Shown here: positions 48,105 through 59,040 of the stretch, one piece after another | Numbering within the stretch: the stretch's first letter is position 1 | Layout: each line of letters opens with the position of its first letter | Assembly (NCBI RefSeq): GCF_033568475.1 | Contig: NC_133120.1 | Location: forward strand, 84,586,151-84,650,150 | Length of the DNA stretch: 64,000 nt | Direction: 5' to 3' | Source: Henckelia pumila | Taxonomy: Eukaryota > Streptophyta > Magnoliopsida > Lamiales > Gesneriaceae | The notes under the pieces: generated by a model | The model's database searches: none | Seen by the model: the letters and a program-made list of their open reading frames with translations, nothing else | What the model was told of the DNA's origin: nothing | Translations under genes and position numbers: made by a program

Positions 48105-48220
48105 AACCATGGTAAAGTAAAAGCTCAGAAAAATAAATAAAAAAAGAAAATTAGTAAAGGGACAGATGTCAGATTTTGAATGGGTCAGGGCACTACCACA
48201 TCTGTAGGATCGACCCACCC
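48105..48220 (-). repeat. MULE right terminal inverted repeat
   Basis: 116 bases, the inverse of 16410-16525 with five differences. It ends CGACCCACCC, followed by the target duplication ggaaagaaa. Confidence 0.95.
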
Positions 48221-48456
48221 GGAAAGAAACTATTGTTTTTCTTAATTAAAAGTACGGATGCATTGTTAATTCAAATGTTCAATAGCCCGATCCCTTGCAT
48301 GCATTGCAGTCCAAACTTACCCTGGACAAATATCTTTTTATATACTTTTAAATAAGTACAATTAATTCAGATTTCGAATATCTAAATTCACGTATACAAT
48401 AGAAATTACAGATTAATTCATCGCCGATAATATATATTTCACAAGTTAAATCATGA

Positions 48457-48963
48457 TCATCCGATGGGTCTGGCTGCGAGGGGAACCACCTCCGCCAACG
48501 GCGACGGAATCGGCGAAGTACGACAGACTGGGCAGGTGGGGTGGCTGCGCAGCCAGGGATCGACGCACTTGAGATGGAAGAGGTGGCGGCAGTCCGGCAG
48601 AACCCTGAGAACGTCGCTGTTCTTGTAATCCGCTAAACATATGGAGCAGCACGCCGCCGTGGAATCCTTGTGCTTAATCTTTGCTTCAGAAAAGAGCATC
48701 TTCGGGTAGCTTGATAATGTTGCTTCGTCGATCACCACTTCCACCACACGGTCTTCGAACGGCGGCGCTGCCGGCTGACGATTCCGCGGCCGTGATGAGT
48801 CGGTGGTCGATGTGATTCTGTTGCAGCAATACGAGGCCACGGTCATGGTCGTGATGACGAGGAGGATTCCGATGGAAATAGCGATGCCGTAACCGAAGCC
48901 ACCGATGTTGTAGGAGTTCTGGAAACCGGCGGCGGCCGCGGCGGCCGTGTCCGTGTCATTCAT
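48457..48963 (-). CDS. RING-H2 E3 ubiquitin ligase, ATL family (ATL67-70-like)
   Basis: ATL proteins are membrane-anchored E3 ubiquitin ligases, many induced early in defence (family knowledge). The intronless ORF has 168 residues from ATG 48963 (MNDTDTAAAAAAG); the frame is open five codons upstream, but without ATG. Residues 24-46 (GYGIAISIGILLVITTMTVA) form the single N-terminal membrane segment. A GLD-like region follows (VIDEATLSSYPKMLFSEAK). The RING-H2 finger at about residues 104-145 reads C-x2-C-x14-C-x-H-x2-H-x2-C-x10-C-x2-C (CSICLADY, LPDCRHLFHLKCVDPWL, CPVC) with the ATL-typical Pro before the third Cys and the conserved Trp. Size and lack of introns fit ATL. It lies 240 bases from the MULE end, tail side. 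Confidence 0.93.
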   Translation of the reverse strand: MNDTDTAAAAAAGFQNSYNIGGFGYGIAISIGILLVITTMTVASYCCNRITSTTDSSRPRNRQPAAPPFEDRVVEVVIDEATLSSYPKMLFSEAKIKHKDSTAACCSICLADYKNSDVLRVLPDCRHLFHLKCVDPWLRSHPTCPVCRTSPIPSPLAEVVPLAARPIG

Positions 48964-49367
48964 GGCGGAAGGGGACAAAATTTTGAATTAATTTAAGGTG
49001 GCCAGCTGCCATTGGGGAGTTGATATTAGGGGGCATCGAATGTCAACTGTCTCAACATGAAATTGCCATTTATTAATTATTCCCACTCACTATTAATTAT
49101 TTAATTTATCGTGCCAGTTAAGTCCTATTTTCCTATAATCCAATGGCACTAAACTAGAAATTAAGAAATATAAAATATATTCTTGTGTAAGTATTGGATA
49201 AAGTCCATAAATATATCATATATGTTTATATATCTTATGATTATGATGTGTAACATATATATTACCAGTATAAAATACACAATGAAAAGTATATGTACAG
49301 TTGGGGTTGGGAAAAGTATTCTTATTTAAAAACAGAAAAAAGGATAAAAAAAATTAATTTAATAAAT
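48964..49367. other. Proximal upstream region of the ATL gene
   Basis: Non-coding, 5' UTR and promoter side. One TGTCAAC word at about 49038 lacks the full W-box. The rest is AT-rich. Confidence 0.4.
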
Positions 49368-49429
49368 AGTCAACGGCCTTTGAAATAGTCAACGGCATTT
49401 GCCCTTTTCTTTTTTTCTAAGGGTTGACC
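49368..49429 (-). promoter_or_regulatory. Cluster of three W-box cores upstream of the ATL gene
   Basis: AGTCAA at 49368 and 49387 (TTGACT on the minus strand) and TTGACC at 49424 fall within 62 bases, about 405-465 bases upstream of the ATL start. TTGAC(C/T) is the WRKY-factor W-box core. The first two are in a small direct repeat, ATAGTCAACGGC. Binding is inferred. Confidence 0.4.
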
Positions 49430-51075
49430 TCGAAGGGAGCCCATTCCACATGAGTCAGAGGCCCATTGGCTCATGCGCAGGGTAAATCGAGGGATGTGCA
49501 CGAGCGGCAGGAACCTGAAGGAGGGAGCACATGGCCCAATCCCCAGAGCATACCCCCAACAATATTTCAGCAGAGAATATGCTTCACATGATTATCGAAC
49601 CCGCAACGCTGGAGAATTTCTTCCTCTATCGCTTGTGTGCTTCTTTCCTACAATTAAAATTTTCCCCTAAGCTTCTTATAATTAAATTAATAATTAACGA
49701 GGCTCTAAGTACATGAATAAACTAACTAATTCATTATATTCTAATTTTGGGACTCGGTCAAGCCAGACAAGCCCAGACGCAAGCTGAGCCTAAAGAACCA
49801 ATATACATGAGGCTCACTCTGAGGTCTATAAGGCTTAGTTTATATTTGGTGTGTTTAGATCGGCTATCGAGCAAAGAGATGAGTCCGATAAAAGAATGCA
49901 ATGACGGAATTGGGAAGATATAAGTTTCCTTAGGAAAAAGAAGACGGAAAGATGGTGTTTGGGATATTCCATGTTAAATTAGGGGAAAAAACTCTTTATA
50001 AATTTTCGTAAAAATATTTCACTGAAAAAACATTAAATCTTATCAATAATTTTTGTGGGTTTTTTTGGCATGATGTTCGCGAGAACATCTGAAAAAAAAA
50101 AAAAAAGAGTGTGTCTTACATATCTAAACTATGTCTATTGCTATTTATTAAGTTTAAGCACCACATAAAAACTGAATGATGTCTTGGTCTGGTTTTCTTA
50201 ATCCAAAAATACCCCTCCACTCACTCATGTTCTTTCTATCATTTTCAATTTACACTTTTTTTTTAAATTTTATCTTCTTTTTCAATTCACTTCATTTCCT
50301 TCCAAATTATGTGGAGAGGGTTGCTCCCATGCCTATACATAAATATTTATGTATCACGTCGCACACACATCGGATGTGTCTCAATTACTAGTTAATATTA
50401 AGCTAAAAAAACCTATATTAATAATAATTTGTTACTATTGATAATAAATGACAAATATGTCGAAATCAAAATTACACGCTCTATGTTGTCTAACATAAAT
50501 TACATAATCCATTATCATATTCAATTTAAAATTTTATTTAACCTCTTATCAAATTATTTCTACTCCATATATTTATCTATTCCTTATCTTCATCAATTTT
50601 TTATTTACATAATTTTTATTTATTATGTTGCATATGCATCGTGTGGCCACCGATCACTAATATCTATTCTATTATTCTTCACAAATTTGTAATAATAGTT
50701 ATTTCTATAAATGATTTCCTCACACTATCTCGATAAAAAAAAATATCATTTTGACTACCTTTAATTGAATTTCTTGAATCCAGTCGTTGTCTAGACGTTC
50801 ATGCCGAATCAAAATTATGTGTCATTCTTATCAATCTATAAAACAAATAAAATTTCGATTAAAATCCATTAAGTTGTATTCAGTGAATAATTAATAACAA
50901 AAATAAAATTATATAATATAGTTTCATATTATAAATGTTATAATAAAATAAAATCGTTTTAATTCAAAAATATCAATATTATAAACTAAAAATTATGGAT
51001 ACAATATTACTTATTTAATAGAAAAGATATAATTATATCATTAGTAATATATATACATGCATTTATATTTTATAC

Positions 51076-51115
<40 letters not shown>

Positions 51116-51320
51116 TATATTTTGACAGACAAGTTCGTGACGTGTTTGGTTAAACTCGAGACCCGTCCGTACCGCTTGATCCGGTCTAAAATTATCTCGC
51201 AGGGACGGGTTTAATTGGGGAACCCGACTGGCGACTTATTACCATACATATGTTTTATGTTACATAATGTGTACACCTGACGGCTGACGGCTAACATTAA
51301 TTAAAGGAGAGAAGTTGTAT
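49430..51320. other. Non-coding spacer with microsatellite
   Basis: No supported gene. A less AT-rich patch at about 49430-49640 could be an old repeat, but I cannot assign it. An (AT)n tract lies at about 51080-51112. Confidence 0.45.
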
Positions 51321-52331
51321 GGTATACCGTATGGGGAATGATATTTTCACTCCAAACATTTATAATTACACTCCACTTTTGATATTCAATGTACTTTCTT
51401 ACAAAATTACTCTCAATTAATCATTCCATAGTTTTTAAGACTAATATACCCTTATTTATATATCTATATCTTTCCAATCGATCTCACCATATTTATACGG
51501 TTACATAGAGAATCTTACCTTTCCTTTTCAAAAATATTTCTTCAAAAAAAATATGAGTGATAAGAACATCAATAAAATATAATATTTGCATAACTAGAGG
51601 GGAAAAAAATGTAACACGTCATTTGGAAAAAAATATTTTAAATTTTGATTAAAATTTTGTATAAATTTGAAATGCAAAACAATTTAATTGGAGTATAAAT
51701 TGTAAAGATGGTACGTAGTTTTTTCACAGCCACGAATCCTATTATTACTTATTTTATTTTCATTGTTATACTCTAACAATCTAAAAATTATTTTTTGATC
51801 TCAGACAATATATTACCAGTGATATAATTTTTCACTACTACCTTAGAACTATACAAGCATCATAAAAAATAACTATAAAAGCACATAACCAAATTAAAAA
51901 TATTTTGAAATAACAAAAGGCACCAATCGAACAGCATAAACCAAACAACTACTCAAAATGAAAGTTAAAGACACTGATTTACTTGAACTAAAACTTTAGT
52001 AATTCAACTGGATTCGGTTCACATTTGAATTTTCTGCGATTAAAATAACAAGATAGATGTCAATACATAATATTTAAAAATAAATTTTAACATTGTCTTC
52101 TCCATTGTTAAGGAAGCAAAAGAAGATTTAAAAAAAACGTGAAATTTTCTAAATAAAGCTAATGAAATATAATAGGAAACGTGAATAAATTGTAGGATTG
52201 ATGAGGGCATACTAGTCTTATAAAAATATGAAAAAATTTAAGAAGATTTTGTAAGAAATCACATAATTATCAAAAGTGGAGTGTAATTATAAATTTTTAG
52301 ATTGTAAATATCATTCCCCATATAGTATACC
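51321..52331. mobile_element. Non-autonomous TIR DNA transposon, about 1 kb
   Basis: Both ends carry ATGGGGAATGATATTT inwards and pair over about 130 bases with mismatches. Matching inner words include TTTATAATTACACTCCACTT and, further in, AAGACTA.TAT.CCCT. If the ends are taken at GGGG (51333 and 52319), the 9-bp flanks are ataccgtat and atatagtat (7 of 9), hinting at Mutator type. The flanks also pair as inverted repeats out to 51321 and 52331, so the boundary is uncertain. No coding capacity. Confidence 0.65.
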
Positions 52332-53911
52332 TAACAAAATTAAATCATTGCTTTTTTTGAAATTCCAAACTTACGTTTAGCTCATACTGATACAATGTTG
52401 TCCTTGATTTTGGTTCTTAAGAAAATGATTTTGTTTTAAATTTATTTAATTATTATATATTTAATAAAGTTTGATTAAATTTTTATAGTTTATAATCATA
52501 AAAATATCATCTTACTGAATCTTTTGTCATATTCAGATTTTTAAATATCATAACTAATAAAACGTAATAAATAAAACATTTACAATGAATCTCGTTCACG
52601 TGTTATTTTACAAGTTTTTATTGTGGATTAATTTTAGTTGTTATATTTCATAAAATATGAATAAAAAAAACTATATATAATATAAAGTTATAAACAAACA
52701 AATCTCTCCCACATATATATTTTATTTTACTGAATAAACGACCAATAGTTGTGGGTCACTCGATATCGGTTACATTGGCGCCATTTGATGTGGACATTTA
52801 ACACGATGGCCAATGATTGCATCGTCCACAGACTACACTATCTCCTCTTCTTCAAATATTGTGTGGTGTATTCTAAAATAATAATAATAATTAACGATGA
52901 TAATAATAATGTGTGGTGTGCATGCGTACATATAAATTTTATGTGTAAAATTTCATTTAACTACAATAAAGTTGAATTCATATTTAAAATTAAACTTAAT
53001 TTTAAAAGCATTAACGCATTATACACCATTTGCATATATTTTAGAGTTACAAGTTACAAATTAGTCGAGGTTTCGTAATTAAGGCCATATCATTGCAAAC
53101 AAGTCAAACTAATCGTGATTAGTTCGACCCTCACTCGAATTGGGTTTTTATTATTTCTAATCGAGCAACTATTTATTAACTTTTTTTTTTTTACTGGTAA
53201 CTATTTATTAACTTTTTAGAATATATATAATTTAAAATTTTGTGCATATAAATAAGAAATTTAAACCCTAAACTTATGCTAGAAACATTTTCGAGTAACT
53301 CAAAATTTTTATAAATCGACATCGAGCTTACAAAATTTAAATCGATCTTAGCTCGAATGGTACGATACTTGAGCTCGAATCTATGACGAGGGATTGATAT
53401 AATTTTGGGGGAAAACTGAAATAAAGATTGATTAGGATGGCCAATGCATAATTTGTTTGTAATTCCCAATTGCACCAATTTTCTCGTCTTGGCTCCGTCT
53501 CTGATCTGTCTTTCTCCAAAATCAACGAACACCACCTCACAGCTTTCTCTCTCTAAAAGCACCAAATTCAGCAATCACATCTCACGAGAAACGAAGCGTT
53601 CTGGAAGCAAGAGTCCCCAAACGGATTGAAGAACCGGGAAATCTACAGTTTCAACGTCTACGTATACTGTAAGTTCCCCTTGAGTTTCCTTCAATCTTCA
53701 GTTGCGGGGAAGTTTTCTCGTAGAGTTCCCCTTGAGATCCAGGGCGCTGAGATGTCGCTATTCCCTCGCACAGCTGAAAGGTAAGGAAAGTTAGCATTCT
53801 TACGTGCATATTCCGTGTATTTTGGTATTGAGACGGTTTGTTTGATATGTGAAAAATGGAAAAACTTTTGAGGGGTTCGAAATCGACGTTTCTTGTGATC
53901 CTCTTTCGTAG
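52332..53911. other. Non-coding spacer, then 5' UTR region of the myosin-binding protein gene
   Basis: AT-rich without supported genes to about 53440. From about 53450 the base composition becomes mixed and looks like a 5' UTR exon that ends at 53780 (AAAG|GTAAGG); a plausible acceptor is TTTCGTAG at 53911. A short upstream ORF (MSLFPRTAER) starts at 53752. Confidence 0.45.
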
Positions 53912-54122
53912 GGAATTATGCCAATAATGTTTTCATCTGGAATTCGTGTTGAGATTGAGGAAAGAAAGGTTGATTATGCGTTGCCTTTAGCGAATTGGAT
54001 TGATATATGCATTGGGTGAAGTGTTACAGCTTTGGATTTTTGTGTGGTGGTTGAAGATTTCTTTGGTTCTTCATGTAAAATTGGATTGTGGACCTTGGGG
54101 TTTATTGGATGTCCATTGGTTA

Positions 54123-56177
54123 ATGTCGACCAAGAGTTCGCCTTCCACGCCGTCTACCAGCCTCGTCAAATGCTGTGACTCTGGATGTAGCTGTTCGGTG
54201 ATGAACAGGTCTCTTTCAGGGACGTATCTCCGGACTGTGAAACGTAAATATGATGAATTCGAGGAAGATAGTGAGTTCGAGATCCCAGGGCTCATCGTAC
54301 CACGAAATGCTCGTGTGGAGATAGGAAATGAATGTGTGGCTCTGCGTGAAATGGTCAGCAGCCAGCAGGTAACCATCCAGAACCTCATCTCTGAGTTGGA
54401 GGAGGAGAGAAATGCCTCGTCTTCAGCTGCCAATGAGGCCATGTCTATGATTCTGAGGTTGCAGAGGGAGAAGGCAGAGATTCAGATGGAGGCTAAGCAG
54501 TTTAAGCGGTACGCAGAAGAGAAAATGGCCCATGATCAGCAGGAGACATTAGCACTGGAGGATTTGTTGTATAAGAGGGAGCAGACCATTCAGTCACTCA
54601 CATGTGAGGTGCAGGCCTATAAACATAGGATGATGAGTTACGGTCTCACAGAGCATGAGGCCGCTGGAGAGAAAGGTATGAGCCGAAATAATAGCTTGAC
54701 TGAGAATCTTGAAGGGCAGTTTGAGTTTCCTCCTTATGGGATTTATCCTCCTCTAAAATGCAATTCACAGGATTGTGTGAATGGTGATGATGAAGCCACG
54801 GACATTGAGAAATATGCCTTTGGGGAAACTCCAAGAAATCAGGATTTTAAGGATTTGGAGCGCCGAATATGTCAATTGGAGAAAAGTCCTCAGACCGATG
54901 AGCCCAATGGGGAATATAGTGGCTCAAAAAGTTTGCTTGAGAAGGTAGTAGTTGGTCAGTCTCCTAGGCATCTCAAGAAGTTCTCAACTGACAGCTCAAA
55001 TTCACTTGCGGCGACGTGTGAAGAAAAAGGTCCGGATTTTGCCACAGATTCTCCGAAGTTTGGTTGCAGTTTTAAGAAGTCGGAACTTTCCCATTTAAAG
55101 GAGATTTCCAATTTGAGGAAGGTGGATAATGCATCAGAAGTTGGTGATGATTTCAGCGACAGGGTTTACACAATTGATTCTGTTAATCAGGGGGCTTTAC
55201 CGAATGGTGTCATGGATTTAAAGGCTACTGTTGCATTTCATGACGAGGAGATGACGACAGAAATGGAGTCGCTAAATCATCTTCCTGTTAAAGATATAGA
55301 GATCCAGAAGTTGTATGCAAGGCTTCATGCTCTCGAGACTGATAGAGAATCAATGAGGCAGACAATTATGTCTATGGGCACGGATAAAGCACGACTAGTG
55401 TTGTTGAAGGAGATAGCTCAGACCTGGTGCCAAGATATGTCACCAGCAAAGAGCATTCCCACGAGGAAACCATCAGCAGTTGAGAGTTTTTCGTTCATGT
55501 CAGTATTTAAGGTAATCATGGTGATAAATACACTAATAATATCATCTTAAATTATTTTTCTCTGAAATGCTGAAAATTTTATCTCGGGTTTCTTGTTCAG
55601 TGGATCACAACTACTTTTGTCTTTTGGAGGAGAAAATCACACAGATGCAGGTAAGTACAAATCTGTCATACTTCCCGAAATATATTTTTGCTCATTTGTT
55701 TGTTATTTTTGTCAATTGCTGCAATTGTTGATTTTTGCCAACCTGATTATATAATTATGTTCACTGAACTGTGCTGTTACTTAATTTAACTGCTACTGAC
55801 TGCATATTATATGATTTGGTTGCATGCCCTTGCTATTGTAGTGATAACATGATACTTGATTCTTGGAAAGGAACTCTTCATATATGCAATATGAAGCCTG
55901 CCGTCAGTAAAAGGGAGGGTTTTTAATGTAGGGGACTGGGTGCTCAGGGGATATTTAAGTCTCCTTAATGATTCACATCACTCGTTGATAATCAGATCTG
56001 GATCTTATGTAGCGTTTAATATTTTGGAGAGTCTGCCCGGCTTAGATGATTGATTTTTTCGTTATTGCTCTTAGATACATGTTCGGATTATCCGCCAACA
56101 ATGTGGGCTTGTTAATGCTGTTAGACAGAAGACCTCGCGTGGGACAATGGAGACGTATATCCATTTCACACATGTGA
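54123..56177 (+). CDS. Myosin-binding protein with GTD-binding (DUF593) domain, MYOB7-like
   Basis: MyoB-type proteins bind the globular tail of class XI myosins through the GTD-binding (zein-binding, DUF593) domain and act in organelle and vesicle transport (family knowledge). Exons 54123-55511, 55601-55650 and 56075-56177 with GT-AG borders give 1542 bases, 513 residues. The start MSTKSSPSTPSTSLVKCCDS is the first ATG in the long frame; the open frame reaches further back without ATG. The GTD-binding coiled coil covers about residues 70-180 (ALREMVSSQQVTIQNLISEL, EEERNASSSAANEAMSMILR, LQREKAE, EDLLYKREQTIQSLTCEVQ). A second short coiled coil lies near residue 400 (KLYARLHALETDRESMRQTI). Exons 2 and 3 encode a conserved tail, KWITTTFVFWRRKS and NNVGLLMLLDRRPRVGQWRR. 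There is no N-terminal membrane segment. Confidence 0.9.
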
Positions 56178-56935
56178 AATGGATGGCCAATACTCTGCGT
56201 CAATCCCGTCGCTATTTTGAACGCACCTATTGTTGTTTTTCTGGATATATACAGTTGCACTGGTATTGAGTTGGATTGTATTGTGCAGTATTCTTTTACT
56301 TCCTCTGGTTGGTGTAGGGAACAGTTGTTTCAGTTAGTCGATGGAAATTTGTTGCTCATTTCTCTTTGTTGCAATATAGTCGAGTGGGTCTAGCTAGTTT
56401 CCCCTCTGTACATAACAGGTATATGAAAGATTTTTCAATCAATATCTTTACATATCTGCAAGATTATTTTTTAAGAGGTGATAATTTCTTGTGTTATAGT
56501 TCAGAAGATGCATACAGAGAGAGAATTTCTCGTGTTATATTAATGGTATAATATAGATTTTATTTAATATAATGGGTTAGCAATCGATCTTTTCATATTT
56601 GAATTTTGAAGGACATAATTGGCGATTAAAATAAACAAACGAGGAAAACAAAAAGCAAAATGAATGGTCAAACTCCAACGAAGCTTCATTCAACATGCAG
56701 CAGCCCATTAATTGAGTTTCCTGCATCTTTCCCCAAAAAGTCATCCTAAAATTCCATCAAATTTACATTCATTTTCTCTCTATCTTCCGAAATAACATGT
56801 TTTTTTACTACCCTTTTACCCAAGATTAATTTAATGCTTTGATCGTTCATATTTTATTCGATTACAAAAAAAAAACGCGCACACACACACATATATATAG
56901 AGAGAGAGGTCTGTATAATAATCAAGAGAAAACAA
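56178..56935. other. Non-coding, 3' UTR and promoter of the next gene
   Basis: No gene is supported. A short CA/TA/GA microsatellite (ACACACACACATATATATAGAG) lies at about 56880-56905, just before the next start codon, in its 5' UTR or core promoter. Confidence 0.5.
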
Positions 56936-57428
56936 ATGGAAACTTCAAGGGGAACAGGCGTAATGGCAGTGTTTGCAGTTTCAGGAAGCGTGGTTTTTGT
57001 GGCCATACAAATCCATAAGCGTGTTCTTTCAAGTTTCATGAAGAAAATGGAATATGAAATCAAGAATTCCAAAGGTAGCATCCTTTATCCTCTTAACTTA
57101 TTTTGGCAAAATTTAGCTATTAAAATGTTCTTGAGAATTTGAAATCTACTCATTAAATTCTGCATATTTGAACACACCCTTAAATTTTAAGGGATTGTTC
57201 GTATGTTTAATTTTGTAGCTACTTAACTTTACACAAAATAATTTAGGAGCCATGAAAGAAGTTGGGAAGAAGAAGGTAAAGTTTGCCGGTGAGCCGGCGG
57301 AGGTCGTGGCTGAGAAAAGGCAGGCCGTGGCTTCCCGGCGGAAGCATGACCAAAATTTTGGGAGTATGCCCCTAAATTGGCAAGTTTTGTATAAAGGAAT
57401 TTTGAAACATAGGAATCCTCGAGGTTAA
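56936..57428 (+). CDS. Small membrane-anchored plant protein of unknown function
   Basis: Two exons, 56936-57074 and 57247-57428, joined AAAG|GTAGC to TTTAG|GAGCC in phase 1, give 106 residues. Residues 9-24 (VMAVFAVSGSVVFVAI) form one hydrophobic segment near the N terminus, followed by QIHKRVLSSFMKKMEYEI. The second exon encodes a basic stretch with KKKVKFAGE and a conserved-looking end, SMPLNWQVLYKGILKHRNPRG. This arrangement (N-terminal anchor, K-K-V-x-F-A motif, MP.N...LY.GIL end) occurs in an uncharacterised plant family. No role is known to me. It may be anchored in a membrane with most of the chain outside the bilayer. Confidence 0.8.
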
Positions 57429-58382
57429 AATGAGATATCGTGTCTTGTATGCCCTTTGTTTTCTTTTCTTTCCTTTCCTTTTTGTTTTTAATGTATTTTG
57501 TTTGTTGTGTACTTACTCGATTGCCCTGTATAAGAAAATGATATTTTCATTAGTTAAACATTTGTGGTCTAACATAAAATTGATTGTGCATTCTAGTATT
57601 TATGTGTAAAATATCAATAAATATTTTGACGAATTTACATTAATTTTTTAATGTTATGTTCTTTTTTATACAACAAAGTTTGTCAGGCGCGCAAAATGAA
57701 AAATCCTTGCAGTTTTTAGCATTAATACTAAGGTTTTTAGATAAAGTTTTGAATTCATTTTTATATTCTTACACAACTTTTATTTGCTAAATTTGTGTTT
57801 TGTTTTTGTTTTTTTACAAGTAGAGACATTCTCTTTTCCAAAAGTATATACCGAGATTTAAAGTTCAATTTTCATTTTTATTGATATATTATCAATGAAA
57901 TATAATAGAACAATTTGATACTATATGTTTACGAAAATTAATATAACTCAAGTTTAATTTTTTTTGGGTATATTATTATTCTTTCAAAATTAATAATGAC
58001 TCGAGGTAATACAATTGTGAAGTGGTTCAAAAATAATATAGAAAAATACTCCAAACCAAAACAGGTGAGAAACAATCCCGTTAGTATGGTTTACTTAGCT
58101 AGCCTGCAAACTAGTTTAATTTACAGGCTATTGCGTTAGTTCGAGATTTTTATTCAGTACGCATCGAAATGTGACGGATGCGGGATTTCAGGTCATATGA
58201 AAAACAAAAACAAATGGAGGACAAAGAAAAAACACCTCTCACCTTTGATTTATTAAAATAGTTCTATATTTTTATTTTTTCTAAATGTACCTCTCATATC
58301 CAAAAATATTTTAATGAGTTTTTTAATAAGAAATAAAAAACCGTTATTTAATAGATAATTCATTTTAGTTACTGAAAGAATT

Positions 58383-58416
<34 letters not shown>

Positions 58417-58480
58417 GAAAAACAGAAATAATAATAAAAAATAAAAATAAATAAATGACCACAGAATGAGCGTGACGTGA
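57429..58480. other. Non-coding AT-rich spacer
   Basis: No supported gene. It includes a (TAA)n microsatellite at about 58385-58415. Confidence 0.5.
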
Positions 58481-59040
58481 CAACCACAACCATTCTGGCT
58501 TTCCATGAATTAATCCCGTCCCTCTCCCGCAGACTCTCTTCAATGGGGCCTTGCCCGCGATAATTCTTGTCATTACATTACATGGGAATTCACCGCTCCA
58601 TTTGATGGTGTTTTCCTAGTTTCTGGAACATTCCTCTTCTTCCACGGAGGTAATTATTTTTTCATTCACGAGTAATCGGTTTTTTTTTTTTATATTAATT
58701 TTTTGGTTTCTTCGTTTTCCAATGGTTTATTGATTGTGTTTTCATGAACTGCGTGTTTATTGATTCAAATAATTGTCAGCGACGGCTGATGTATGAAATG
58801 ATGACAATTTGGTTGGCATTATGATTATTTTGGTGAAATATGTCGCTGTTTATTTTGTGATTTGTAGTTTCTGATTTTTCTCTCGTGATTTATGTATCAG
58901 ATTTGATGTTGTTGTTGTTTTTTAATTAGTATTTTACCATGCGATATATCAAATGATTTGGTCATTTTGCAAGATAGGATTTACGGTGCATTGCTCTTCA
59001 CTTCTTTGTTGCTGTGTGTGTGTGTACAGAGGTTCTGGAA

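Larger units (their letters stand above)
16410..48220 (-). mobile_element. Mutator-like transposon (MULE) with FAR1-type transposase, split by nested retroelements
   Basis: Terminal inverted repeats of 116 bases lie at 16410-16525 and 48105-48220, starting GGGTGGGTCGATCCTACAG; 5 of 116 sites differ. The 9-bp flanks are ggaaaaaaa (16401-16409) and ggaaagaaa (48221-48229), 8 of 9 matching, the Mutator signature. Without element B the transposon is about 6.1 kb. It encodes a FAR1/MURA-like transposase on the minus strand (from 47160, continuing 19616 to 18760) and carries an RNase H-like fragment on the plus strand (17405-17745). The transposase has frameshifts, so this copy is not autonomous. 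Confidence 0.92.

Noticed and set aside
48446-48652. Second minus-strand frame overlapping the ATL gene
   Set aside because: It is an out-of-frame shadow of the RING-H2 coding sequence without a recognisable domain.
49473-49716. Short frames in a less AT-rich patch, considered as a SINE or gene
   Set aside because: The GGTTCGATAAT word on the minus strand only partly fits a Pol III B box, and no A box, tail or target duplication is visible.
52749-53078. 109-codon open frame
   Set aside because: AT-rich, no ATG context, domain or splice support; the composition is that of the spacer around it.
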